Notes under the pieces: generated by a model
Told to the model about the DNA's origin: nothing
The model's input: only the letters and a program-made list of their open reading frames with translations
The model's database searches: none
Assembly: GCA_009693435.1 (NCBI GenBank)
Contig: SHXF01000048.1
Coordinates: forward strand, 1 to 33,717
DNA length: 33,717 nucleotides
DNA from: Betaproteobacteria bacterium
GTDB taxonomy: Bacteria > Pseudomonadota > Gammaproteobacteria > Burkholderiales > SG8-39
Reading direction: 5' to 3'
Shown: one piece after another, positions 15,029 through 22,810 of the stretch
Numbering within the stretch: the stretch's first letter is position 1
Layout of the letters: each line of letters opens with the position of its first letter
Program-made: the position numbers and the translations under genes

Positions 15029-15337
15029 GGTGGTCTTGGTACGCGGGGAGGCGATCGATGAGCAGCTTATGTTACAGCGCGGTAAATTTGTTCTCAAGCG
15101 ACTAACCAGGGAAGTCAAGCCGGGGAACGTCGGACCTCACAAGCTGCAAATCACCCGGGCAATAGGGGGCCGAACGGGGGGGTGATCGCAGTTGACCCGG
15201 GTGCACCCTTTCACGAGAAACTGGTGTTCGCCCGCGTTGTAGGTGCCGACCTTGAACATCCCGATTCCCCGGAAAACCGCCAGCTGCACCGCTTTGTTAA
15301 AATGAACCTCCACTCTTCCACTATCCACGAGAGCGCC

Positions 15338-15958
15338 ATGTCCGATCCCCGTCCATTCATCGTTGGCATTGGCGGCACGACTCGCGAAGGGTCTTCCTCG
15401 GAAATGGCCATGCGCTGCACACTGGCCGCAGCCGAACGCCAGGGCGCTGAAATCGCCGTGCTCGCCGGTCCGGATCTGGTTTTCCCCATGTACGCGCCGG
15501 AGCAGAGCTACCGCGATCCGCGCGCGGAGCGGGTCGTGGAACTGCTGCGTCGCAGTGATGGCGTGATCATCTCCTCGCCCGGCTACCACGGTTCGATATC
15601 GGGCCTGATCAAGAATGCGCTGGACTATGTCGAGGACATGCGCAGCGACGAGGCGCCCTACTTCGACGGCCGCGCGGTCGGCTGCATCGTCTGCGCCTAC
15701 GGCTGGCAGGCCACCGGCACCACGCTGACCGCGCTGCGCTCCATCGTCCACGCGCTGCGCGGCTGGCCGACGCCCATCGGGATCGGCATCAACACCACCG
15801 GCAAGATCTTCGACGCAGCGGGCAGCTGCATCGATGCCGGTGTTGCCAAGCAACTCGAACTGATGGCCTCGCAGGTGGTGAAGTTCGCGCGCATGCACGC
15901 CGCTCACAAGGATTCCGGCGAGGCCGGGCTGCCGCCGCTGGTTGCGTCCGTCAAGTAG
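15338..15958 (+). CDS. NADPH-dependent FMN reductase family protein
   Basis: Predicted 206 aa flavodoxin-like protein. The phosphate-binding loop of FMN is GGTTREGSSSEMAM (about residues 12-25), and the second flavin loop is SSPGYHGSISGLIKNALDYVEDM (about 75-97), the family hallmark P-x-Y-x-x-S-x-x-x-x-L/I-K-N. Such enzymes transfer electrons from NAD(P)H to FMN, quinones or metals. ATG 15338 is preceded by GAGAG; ATG 15302 in the same frame is a less likely start. It could feed reduced flavin to a partner enzyme, but Rieske oxygenases normally use iron-sulfur flavoprotein reductases, so a role with the oxygenases here is only a possibility. Confidence 0.85.
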   Translation: MSDPRPFIVGIGGTTREGSSSEMAMRCTLAAAERQGAEIAVLAGPDLVFPMYAPEQSYRDPRAERVVELLRRSDGVIISSPGYHGSISGLIKNALDYVEDMRSDEAPYFDGRAVGCIVCAYGWQATGTTLTALRSIVHALRGWPTPIGIGINTTGKIFDAAGSCIDAGVAKQLELMASQVVKFARMHAAHKDSGEAGLPPLVASVK

Positions 15959-15969
15959 AGGAAACAAAT

Positions 15970-16024
15970 AGAAGTAGCGTCACGATGAGAAGTAGCGTTA
16001 CGATGTAACTATAGTGCCACGATG
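15970..16024 (+). repeat. Tandem 18-bp iterons upstream of the second TRAP operon
   Basis: AGAAGTAGCGTCACGATG (15970-15987) is followed at once by the same sequence with one change (15988-16005), then by a weaker third copy ending TAGTGCCACGATG (16006-16024). The copies lie in the 100 bp between the flavin reductase stop and the TRAP binding-protein start, so they may be a stacked operator for a transcription factor. Confidence 0.6.
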
Positions 16025-16054
16025 ATTGCAACGCCGAACCGGTCGCAACCCCAC

Positions 16055-16060
16055 AAGGAG
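16055..16060 (+). promoter_or_regulatory. Ribosome binding site deciding the start of the second DctP
   Basis: AAGGAG is 1 nt from ATG 16062, too close to serve it, but 7 nt from the in-frame GTG 16068. The GTG also places the lysine/arginine residues directly at the start of the signal peptide. Confidence 0.6.
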
Positions 16061-16067
16061 AATGGAC

Positions 16068-17042
16068 GTGAGAAAAGGCATCGCAGTACTCGCAGTCACA
16101 CTGCTGGCGGTGTCCGCCGCCGGCGGCGCCCTGGCCGCGGACTTCCGCTGGCTGAGTAGCTGGGACGACAATTACCCGGCCATTCCCAACCTGGCGCTGC
16201 CCTTCATCAAGGGTATCGAAACGGCTTCCAAAGGCAGCATCAAGATTACCCGCAGCGGTCCGGAAGCAGTGCCGGCTTTCGAGCAGCTCCAGCCGGCGGG
16301 ATCCGGCGCCTTCCAGTTCCTCTTTACGCATGGCGCCTACCACTACGGCACGACGCCGGTGCTTGCCGCCATAGAGGCGATAGGCGGCACATCCGAGTCG
16401 CGCATCGCGTCGGGAATTTTCGATATCGTCGATCGCCATTACCAGAAACTCGGCCTCAAGCTGATCGCCATACCCATGGGCCCGGACGGCGGCTACGGCA
16501 TCATCCTGCGCCAGGCACCCACGCCCGCCGGCGACCTGCAGGGCCGCAAGATCCGCGGCACGGCAACCTACAACGCGGTGTTCCGCATGCTGGGCGCGTC
16601 GCCGGTGCTGCTGCCGCCCGGCGAGATATACACCTCGCTCGACAAGGGTGTGGTCGACGGCGCCGCCTGGCCGGTGCTGGGGCCGCTGAATTACCGCTGG
16701 TACGAAGTGGCGAAATACATGCTGCGCCCGGGCTTCGGTTTCACCACCCAGCCCATATTCATGAACCTGGCGAGCTGGAACCGGCTGTCCGATGCGGAGA
16801 AGAAAATCATCTCCGACGAAGGCCGCAAGGCCGAGGCGAGCTGGCCCAAGCAATCCGCCGCGATGATGATCGAAGAAGAAAAAGCCCTGTTGGGGAAGGG
16901 CATGCAGATCGTGCAGATGGGCGACGCGCAGAAAGCGAAGCTCAAAGATGTATGGGCCGAGGGATTGTGGGAGATGACGGCGCAGAAGGCGCCAAAGGAG
17001 ATAGCGGAACTCCGTGCATTCGCCAAGAGCAAGGGTCTGTGA
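16068..17042 (+). CDS. dctP: TRAP transporter solute-binding protein (DctP), second system
   Basis: Predicted 324 aa from GTG 16068, with a signal peptide (MRKGIAVLAVTLLAVSAAGG, likely cut after ALA at about residue 23). Family stretches: LQGRKIRGTATYNAVFRMLGASPVLLPPGEIYTSLDKGVVDGA, containing the Arg that usually binds the substrate carboxylate, and a helical C-terminus. It differs strongly from the DctP at 6543-7565, so the two systems probably carry different acids. The small and large permease genes follow at once. The iterons at 15970-16024 lie just upstream and are the most likely control site. Confidence 0.9.
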   Translation: MRKGIAVLAVTLLAVSAAGGALAADFRWLSSWDDNYPAIPNLALPFIKGIETASKGSIKITRSGPEAVPAFEQLQPAGSGAFQFLFTHGAYHYGTTPVLAAIEAIGGTSESRIASGIFDIVDRHYQKLGLKLIAIPMGPDGGYGIILRQAPTPAGDLQGRKIRGTATYNAVFRMLGASPVLLPPGEIYTSLDKGVVDGAAWPVLGPLNYRWYEVAKYMLRPGFGFTTQPIFMNLASWNRLSDAEKKIISDEGRKAEASWPKQSAAMMIEEEKALLGKGMQIVQMGDAQKAKLKDVWAEGLWEMTAQKAPKEIAELRAFAKSKGL

Positions 17043-17091
17043 GGCGTCCACCGGGCTGCAAGCCGTGAATGACAGGGGGGAGGGGGGCGGC

Positions 17092-17595
17092 GTGCTGGCG
17101 AAGATCGGCGCGGCGCACGACTGGATTACCATCATCGGTTTTGGCGCCGCCGCGATCTGCCTGGCGGTAATCGTCTGCTCGTTCTGCTACGAGGTGGTGT
17201 CGCGCTATTTCCTGTCGGCGCCCACCGAGTGGGCGAGTCCGATGGTGTCGTTTGCCTTGTGCGTGATGATTTTTCTGGCGATGCCGGAACTCACGCGGCA
17301 GGTGGCGCACATCTCCATCAACACCCTGGCCGACAGCATGTCGCACGGCAACGCCGCCATCCTGCGTTCCATCGTGCGCATCATCGCCGCGATTGCCTGT
17401 CTGCTGGCGGCGTGGTTCAGCGCGAACGAAACCTTCGATCAGTTCAACAATGGTATCTGGACCAGCCCGCCGATGGCGGTGCCGAAGTGGACCATATCCG
17501 TCTTCGTGCCCTACGGCATGTTGAGTTCCGGCATCTACTTCCTGCGCCAGCTCGTTGCCGGCGGATCCAACCCCGCTTCTGAAGGAATCGCATAA
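17092..17595 (+). CDS. dctQ: TRAP transporter small permease (DctQ), second system
   Basis: Predicted 167 aa from GTG 17092, chosen because a GGGAGG-like site lies about 10 nt upstream; GTG 17065 is the alternative. Four hydrophobic segments are visible, beginning IIGFGAAAICLAVIVCSF (about 12-29). SRYFLSAPTEWASPMV (about 37-52) is the conserved DctQ stretch with the W/E pair, and RQVAHISINTL carries the H-x-x-x-N/D loop motif. Its TAA overlaps the ATG of the large permease by one base (TAATG), so the two are translationally coupled. Confidence 0.87.
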   Translation: MLAKIGAAHDWITIIGFGAAAICLAVIVCSFCYEVVSRYFLSAPTEWASPMVSFALCVMIFLAMPELTRQVAHISINTLADSMSHGNAAILRSIVRIIAAIACLLAAWFSANETFDQFNNGIWTSPPMAVPKWTISVFVPYGMLSSGIYFLRQLVAGGSNPASEGIA

Positions 17596-18914
17596 TGACC
17601 TGGTGGGTTGCGTTATCCGGCGGCGTCGGGCTGTTGCTCGCGCTGCTGTTGCTCGGCGTGCCGATCTTCGTCGCGTTTCTTTTGCTCAACGTGGCCGGGA
17701 TATTGGCGATCCTCGGACCGGCGGGCTTCGGCATGTTCGCCAACAGCATCTACGCCACCGGTACCATCAGTGCGCTGGCCGCAGTGCCGCTCTTCATCCT
17801 GATGGGCGAAATCCTGTTTCGCTCGGGCGCGATGGAAGTGCTGCTGGATTCCATGGACACGCTGGTCGGCAAAATCCGCGGCCGGCAGTATGTGCTGTGC
17901 ATCCTGCTGTCTGCCATCCTGGGTGCGCTTTCGGGCGCGGCCATGGCGGTGGCGGGCCTGCTCGGCCGGTCATTGCTTCCGACCATGCTCAAGCGGGGAT
18001 ACGACAAGCATTTGTCGGCCGGCACCCTCCTCGCCGGGGCGAGCCTCGATCCCATCATCCCGCCCAGCGTGCTCGCCATCCTGATCGCCACGATTGCGCA
18101 GATTTCCACCGGCAAGCTGTTGATCGCCGGCATCGTGCCGGGGCTGCTGCTGACCGGCATGTTCCTCGTCTACGTGCTGATCCGCGTCAAGTTGAATCCG
18201 CAGCTGGCGCCCGAGCTTGCGATCGACCTGGCCGAAGGAAAGGCCGGCGGCAGCATGCTGATGGCGCTGGTGAAGATGCTGCCCTCCGCGCTGATTTTCT
18301 TCCTGGTGATGGGGCTGGTGATGCTGGGTGTGGCCACGCCTACCGAGTCCGCCGCGACGGGTGTGTTCGGCGCGCTGTTGCTGGCGAAAGGCTACAAAAA
18401 ACTCTCCTGGGGAATGGTGCGGGAGTCGTTAATGTCCTCCGTGACGGTGGCATCGCTCTTGCTGCTGGTGATGTGCTGCGCGGTGATGTTCAGCCAGCTG
18501 CTCACGCTCACCGGCGCGGCGCGCAACCTGGGTGAAGTCGTGGTCGCGCTGAAACTGTCCCCGGCGATGATGCTGATCATCATGATAGGGGTGCCGTTCG
18601 TCTTGTTCATGTTCCTCGACCAGGTCGCGCTGATGCTGGTGCTGATCCCGATCTACAACCCGCTGTTGAAGGTGTATGGCTTCGACGAGATCTGGTTTTA
18701 TACGCTGTTCCTGGTGGTGGCCACGGTTGGTGGGCTGTCACCGCCCTTCGGCTATACGCTGTTTGCGCTGAAGAGCGCCGCGCCCACGATGCCCATGAGC
18801 GACATCTTCAAGGCGGCATGGCCGTTCGTCTGGATCATGATGCTGGGGCTGCTGATCATGGCGGTGTTTCCGCCGCTGGTGACCTGGCTGCCGAACCTGA
18901 TGTCGCAGAAGTAA
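17595..18914 (+). CDS. dctM: TRAP transporter large permease (DctM), second system
   Basis: Predicted 439 aa, about 12 membrane segments. Recognisable family blocks: PLFILMGEILFRSGAMEVLLDSMDTLVG (about 57-85), ILGALSGAAMAVAGLLGRSLLPTMLKRGYDK, GASLDPIIPPSVLAILIAT, ATPTESAATGVFGALLL, and the closing LSPPFGYTLFALKSAAP. It is the ion-coupled subunit of the second transporter. AAGGAA lies about 8 nt before the ATG, inside the end of dctQ. The gene is followed by 44 bp and then the convergent Bug gene; I see no clear terminator in that gap. Confidence 0.92.
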   Translation: MTWWVALSGGVGLLLALLLLGVPIFVAFLLLNVAGILAILGPAGFGMFANSIYATGTISALAAVPLFILMGEILFRSGAMEVLLDSMDTLVGKIRGRQYVLCILLSAILGALSGAAMAVAGLLGRSLLPTMLKRGYDKHLSAGTLLAGASLDPIIPPSVLAILIATIAQISTGKLLIAGIVPGLLLTGMFLVYVLIRVKLNPQLAPELAIDLAEGKAGGSMLMALVKMLPSALIFFLVMGLVMLGVATPTESAATGVFGALLLAKGYKKLSWGMVRESLMSSVTVASLLLLVMCCAVMFSQLLTLTGAARNLGEVVVALKLSPAMMLIIMIGVPFVLFMFLDQVALMLVLIPIYNPLLKVYGFDEIWFYTLFLVVATVGGLSPPFGYTLFALKSAAPTMPMSDIFKAAWPFVWIMMLGLLIMAVFPPLVTWLPNLMSQK

Positions 18915-18958
18915 TCCGGGCGGCGGAATTCGTCACCGCGGGAAACCGCAGCGGGAAA

Positions 18959-19933
18959 CTATTCGGCCTTGATACCCGCCGCCTTGATCAGTCGGGCATT
19001 GGCTTCGAATTCGTCCCGCACCAGGGTTTCGAAATCGGCCACCGAGAGGGTCAGCGGATCGACGCCCAGCTTGAGCATTTTTTCCCGCACATCGGGGGAA
19101 TTCACGGCGGCATTCATTTCGCGGTTGAGTCGCTGCACGATGTCGCGCGGCGTTCTGGCAGGCAGGAGCGCCCCGATCCAGAAGTTGTAGTCCGAATTGG
19201 GATAACCCGCTTCCACCGTGGTCGGCACGTCCGGCAACAGCGAACTGCGCCTGGGCGAACCCATGGCAAGCGCGAGCAGCTTGCCATCGCGTACGTGAGC
19301 GCCGACCGAAAATACCGGTGCGAAATACAAATCGGCACGGCCGGTCAGCACTTCGGTCAGCGCCTCGGAGGCGCCTTTCATCGGCACGTTGGTGAAGGTG
19401 ATGCCCGCGGCCAGGCGGAACCGTTCGAGGTTCATGTGGGTCGAACTGCCAATGCCCGCGGTGGTCGCGATCAGCATGCCGGGCCTGGCCCTGGCCGCAG
19501 CCACGATGTCCGCCACGTTCTTGTACCCTTTTGCGGGCGAAGCGATGAGCACCGTGGGCACGCTGCCCAGCATGGCAACGGGCGCAAGGTCTTTCGGGTC
19601 CAGCGGTCCCTTGCTCAGCAGCGGCGCCACGGTGAACGCGGAGGTGTAGATCGAGATGGTGTGTCCGTCGGGATCGCTTTTGGCAACCGAGGCGGCGCCT
19701 ATCAGGCCGCCGACGCCGAGGCGGTTTTCGACGATAACCGCCTGCCCCAGGCTGGCCTGCAGTTTCTCGGTGAGTATGCGTGCGATCGTGTCCGAGGCGC
19801 TGCCCGGCGTGACACCCGAAATCAGCCGTATCGTCTTGCTCGGGAAGGGCGCGGTTTGCGCCCATAGCGCAGGTGCGGCCGCAAGCGACATAGCAGCGAA
19901 GGTGCAGAGTGACAGACTCAGTTTGTTCCGCAT
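18959..19933 (-). CDS. Bug-family (tripartite tricarboxylate transporter) binding protein
   Basis: Predicted 324 aa with a signal peptide (RNKLSLSLCTFAAMSLAAAP, cut near ALWA, about residue 25). The mature protein begins FPSKTIRLISGVTPGSASDTIARIL, then QAVIVENRLGVGGLIGAASVAKSDPDGHTI, the standard Bug pattern, and continues DVPTTVEAGYPNSDYNFWIG with a family C-terminus. Bug proteins bind organic anions in the periplasm and serve transport or sensing. ATG 19933 has AGGAG at good spacing. It is the last gene of the hyuA-hyuB-hydrolase operon (56 bp after the hydrolase). No TctA/TctB genes are near, as is common for Bug proteins in Burkholderiales. The ligand is probably the operon's substrate. 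Confidence 0.92.
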   Translation of the reverse strand: MRNKLSLSLCTFAAMSLAAAPALWAQTAPFPSKTIRLISGVTPGSASDTIARILTEKLQASLGQAVIVENRLGVGGLIGAASVAKSDPDGHTISIYTSAFTVAPLLSKGPLDPKDLAPVAMLGSVPTVLIASPAKGYKNVADIVAAARARPGMLIATTAGIGSSTHMNLERFRLAAGITFTNVPMKGASEALTEVLTGRADLYFAPVFSVGAHVRDGKLLALAMGSPRRSSLLPDVPTTVEAGYPNSDYNFWIGALLPARTPRDIVQRLNREMNAAVNSPDVREKMLKLGVDPLTLSVADFETLVRDEFEANARLIKAAGIKAE

Positions 19934-19989
19934 GGTTTTCTCCTGGTTAGAGGGCGTCGCAGGATGAATGTGCCGCATCGCGCGCGGAA

Positions 19990-21072
19990 TCATGTTTTCG
20001 GCAACCCGAGCTGCGCCGCCATCCAGTCGGCTGTCTGGGATCGATAACGGTATGGCCGGTTGTTCGCGATGTGGTTGCCGTCCTCGACAACCAGCAGCTT
20101 GACGGGGCCGCGCGCTTCCGCGGCGACGCGCGCCACGTCCTGGTGCGGCACCAGGCGATCCTGCCGCCCAGTCACCAGCATCAGCGGGCATTCGATATTT
20201 TTCGCGGCGTCCTTCATGGTCAGCGTTGCGGCGTGGCGGCGGGCTTCATCCGCGGTGGCGCAATGGCTTCTGATGCGGAATGCCTCGCGCGTGAGTTCCG
20301 GCAGCTGGTCCCAGAGGGCGCTCCAGTCGTAGGGGCCCCCGAGGCCGATGCAGGCGCTAAGGCGCTTCTCGTACGCCGCGGCACGCGGCGCGTAGTAGCC
20401 GCCCAGGCTCACCCCCCAGAGGCCCGCGCGCGCACCGTCGAGATCCCTGCGCTGCCGCACCCAGTCCACCATCGCTTTCACCGGCACTTCGTAGTCGCCG
20501 CGGATCGGGAAATCGTATTCGGCCTCGCCCTGCCCGGGGCCGTCGACGGTCAGGGTGGCGATGCCGCGAGCGAGAAACGGCAGCTCGTAGGCCTCGAGTT
20601 CTTCCTTGGCCGAGTCCAGGCCCGGGACCATGATGAGCACCGGCGGCAGGGCTTCTTTCGCCGCGGCGGCGGGACGCCGGAGGTTGCCGGCAAGATGCCT
20701 GCCTTCATAGGGGATTTCGATGCGCTCCCCGGGCGGCTGCAGGTGCGGCAGCGCGAGTTGCCGGCATGCCACCGACTTCATGTGGGCGGCGCGCATTTGC
20801 GCGAGGTCGTGCACGAACACGAATTTGGCGAAGTGGTAATACACGCTGGCGCGCGACAGGTGTTCTGAAGCGCTGAGCGTGTACCCCTCGGCCAGCGCCT
20901 CGCGGCCCAGTGCTTCATGAACGGCCGCGCGCGCGGACCACGCGGCGCACCAGTCTTCCCAGCGCGCTATGCCCGCGGTGACTTCATCGAAGTCCGCGAG
21001 CAACACGCCGTTGGAAACGAAGCGCGGCGCCCAGTGGGAGATCGCCGATTCGACTCGAGGATCTTTGCTCAT
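19990..21072 (-). CDS. Alpha/beta hydrolase resembling 2,6-dihydroxypseudooxynicotine hydrolase
   Basis: Predicted 360 aa: an N-terminal helical domain (about 1-115) followed by an alpha/beta hydrolase core. The nucleophile is S222 in GVSLGGYY, the acid D305 in GRQDRLVP, and the base H334 in DGNH. GLDSAKEE (151-158) matches the position where the nicotine-pathway C-C hydrolase has its extra catalytic Glu. Those relatives cleave a carbon-carbon bond next to a ketone. That architecture supports a C-C or C-N bond hydrolase acting on an aromatic or N-heterocyclic breakdown product, but an esterase is also possible. It starts 7 nt after the hyuB stop, in the same operon. Confidence 0.82.
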   Translation of the reverse strand: MSKDPRVESAISHWAPRFVSNGVLLADFDEVTAGIARWEDWCAAWSARAAVHEALGREALAEGYTLSASEHLSRASVYYHFAKFVFVHDLAQMRAAHMKSVACRQLALPHLQPPGERIEIPYEGRHLAGNLRRPAAAAKEALPPVLIMVPGLDSAKEELEAYELPFLARGIATLTVDGPGQGEAEYDFPIRGDYEVPVKAMVDWVRQRRDLDGARAGLWGVSLGGYYAPRAAAYEKRLSACIGLGGPYDWSALWDQLPELTREAFRIRSHCATADEARRHAATLTMKDAAKNIECPLMLVTGRQDRLVPHQDVARVAAEARGPVKLLVVEDGNHIANNRPYRYRSQTADWMAAQLGLPKT

Positions 21073-21079
21073 GGCGGGG

Positions 21080-22801
21080 TCAGACCGCAGCGGCGCGCAG
21101 CGCTTTCGTTGCCGCCTCGTTCAATGTCATCCCCGGCAGGTCGATGGCCACGCGGTAGGTATTGCGCGCCGCTTCGATGGACACCAGTCCGTCGCGCACA
21201 TCGCTTGCGACCCGTTCAGGAATACGTTCGGCAGGGGGACCGTATCCGCCACCGCCGGGCAAGGTGATCGAGAGCGTGTCGCCTGCCTTGAGCGCGCGCG
21301 TCATCAGGATGGGCAACCGCTCTTCCCGATCGGTGCCGGCGTTCAGCACGCAACTCGCCAGATTCGGCGCTCCGCCGCCCACCACGCCCCAGGCGCCGTG
21401 GGCGAACTGGCCCATGCGCACCGTGACCATCGCGTCCTCCAGCAGGCGGTACGATCTCAGGTAGCCCGGTCCGCCGCGGTGGCGCCCGGCGCCGGCGGTG
21501 TCCGGCAACTGCTCGAAGCGCACCACCTCGACCGGGTATTCGGATTCCACTATTTCTATCGGCTGGCTGGGCGAGATCTGCGCCACCGGCAGCACCAGGA
21601 ACGTGCCGTCGCCTTCGCTGGTGCCGCCCAGCGAGGTCGCCATCAGCTCGTAGAGCGCGCCCGGCTTGCCGTTGCGCGTGCGCTGGTAGCCGATGGCGAA
21701 TCCGCCGACGCCGATGCCGGCCGGCGCGACCGCTTTCTCCGGCGCCAGCAGCGCCAATGCCTTCTGCGTGATGCAGTACACCAGATGCAGCGACGGGTAG
21801 TAATTGTTGATCGGCCGCGGTTTGATGGCGTTGGTGATGCGCCCGGGCGGATTGATGAACTCGATCACCCGCCGGCAACCGTCGTTGATCGGAATGTCCG
21901 GATCGAGCATGCCGATCAGTGCAATCGCCGCGCCCGATTCGGCGGCTTGCGGCCGCAGGTTGATCGGGCCGGCGGTGTGCGGATCGCTGCCGGAGAAATC
22001 GATGCTGATGTTCTCGCCCTGTTTGACCACCTTGACGTGCAGTTTGATGGGCTTCGTTACATCCACGCCGTCGTGGTCCAGCATGGCCTCGGCCTCCGCT
22101 GTGCCATCGGGTATCGCGGCGAGTTTCTGCCGCACCCGCCGTTCCGAGGCGCGTATCAGTTCCTCGAACGCCTGCAGCATGATCTCGCCCGAATAGCGCC
22201 CGAACAGCTCTGCCATGCGAGCGCAGCCGATACGGGTGCAGCCGACCTGCGCGCGCAGGTCGCCGATGGCTTCATCGGGGCTGCGGGTATTGCTGCGCAG
22301 CATCGCTTCGAAGTCCGGATTGGGTCCATCCGCGGTCCAGTAGCGCACCGCCGGAAACAGGATCCCTTCGTGATAAATCTCCCGTGCCGCGGCGCTGGAT
22401 GAGCCGATCACCAGCCCCCCCATGTCGGGCTTGTGTGCGATGCTGGCGCAGAACGCCGCCAGCTTGCCCTCGTGAAAGAACGGCGTGACGATGGCCGTGT
22501 CGGGCACGTGCAGGTTGCCGCCCAGGTAGGGATCGTTGATGAGGTAGGAGTCGCCCGGGCGCATACGCTCGCCGACGATTTTCAGCACCGCGCGCACCGT
22601 GTGATAGTAGGGAAACAGGTGCACCGGCATGCCGGTGCCGACGATCACGCCGCCCGACTTGTCGAGTATCGTGGCGCTGCCATCGGCCGATTCGCGCAGG
22701 ATGGGCGAGTAGCCGCTGTGGAACAGCTGGTTCTCCATGGTAAGCGCGGCCTCTTCCAGCCGGCTCTTGATGACTTCCAGTTCGATCGAATCGAGTTTCA
22801 T
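21080..22801 (-). CDS. hyuB: Hydantoinase B/oxoprolinase family protein
   Basis: Predicted 573 aa, the full length for HyuB-type subunits. Clear family blocks: the N-terminal LEVIKSRLEEAALTMENQLFHSGYSPILRES (8-38), the DSYLINDPYLGGNLHVPDT block, FCASIAHKPDMGG with a likely metal-site histidine, SIDFSGSDPHTAGPINL near 250, and the C-terminal GGGGYGPPAERIPERVASDVRDGLVS. Together with HyuA it forms an ATP-dependent ring-opening enzyme that hydrolyses cyclic amides such as 5-oxoproline or hydantoins; some homologues are acetone or acetophenone carboxylase subunits. It starts 9 nt after the hyuA stop. The exact cyclic substrate cannot be read off. Confidence 0.92.
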   Translation of the reverse strand: MKLDSIELEVIKSRLEEAALTMENQLFHSGYSPILRESADGSATILDKSGGVIVGTGMPVHLFPYYHTVRAVLKIVGERMRPGDSYLINDPYLGGNLHVPDTAIVTPFFHEGKLAAFCASIAHKPDMGGLVIGSSSAAAREIYHEGILFPAVRYWTADGPNPDFEAMLRSNTRSPDEAIGDLRAQVGCTRIGCARMAELFGRYSGEIMLQAFEELIRASERRVRQKLAAIPDGTAEAEAMLDHDGVDVTKPIKLHVKVVKQGENISIDFSGSDPHTAGPINLRPQAAESGAAIALIGMLDPDIPINDGCRRVIEFINPPGRITNAIKPRPINNYYPSLHLVYCITQKALALLAPEKAVAPAGIGVGGFAIGYQRTRNGKPGALYELMATSLGGTSEGDGTFLVLPVAQISPSQPIEIVESEYPVEVVRFEQLPDTAGAGRHRGGPGYLRSYRLLEDAMVTVRMGQFAHGAWGVVGGGAPNLASCVLNAGTDREERLPILMTRALKAGDTLSITLPGGGGYGPPAERIPERVASDVRDGLVSIEAARNTYRVAIDLPGMTLNEAATKALRAAAV

Positions 22802-22810
22802 GCTGCGCCC

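Noticed and set aside
15338..15958. Flavin reductase as the reductase of the neighbouring dioxygenase
   Set aside because: It lacks the iron-sulfur and FNR-type domains used by known Rieske oxygenase reductases, so I kept it as an open possibility rather than an assignment.
15951..17135. 394-codon minus-strand frame opposite the second DctP gene
   Set aside because: Complete overlap with a clear TRAP binding-protein gene with signal peptide and family motifs; the antisense product has no family features.
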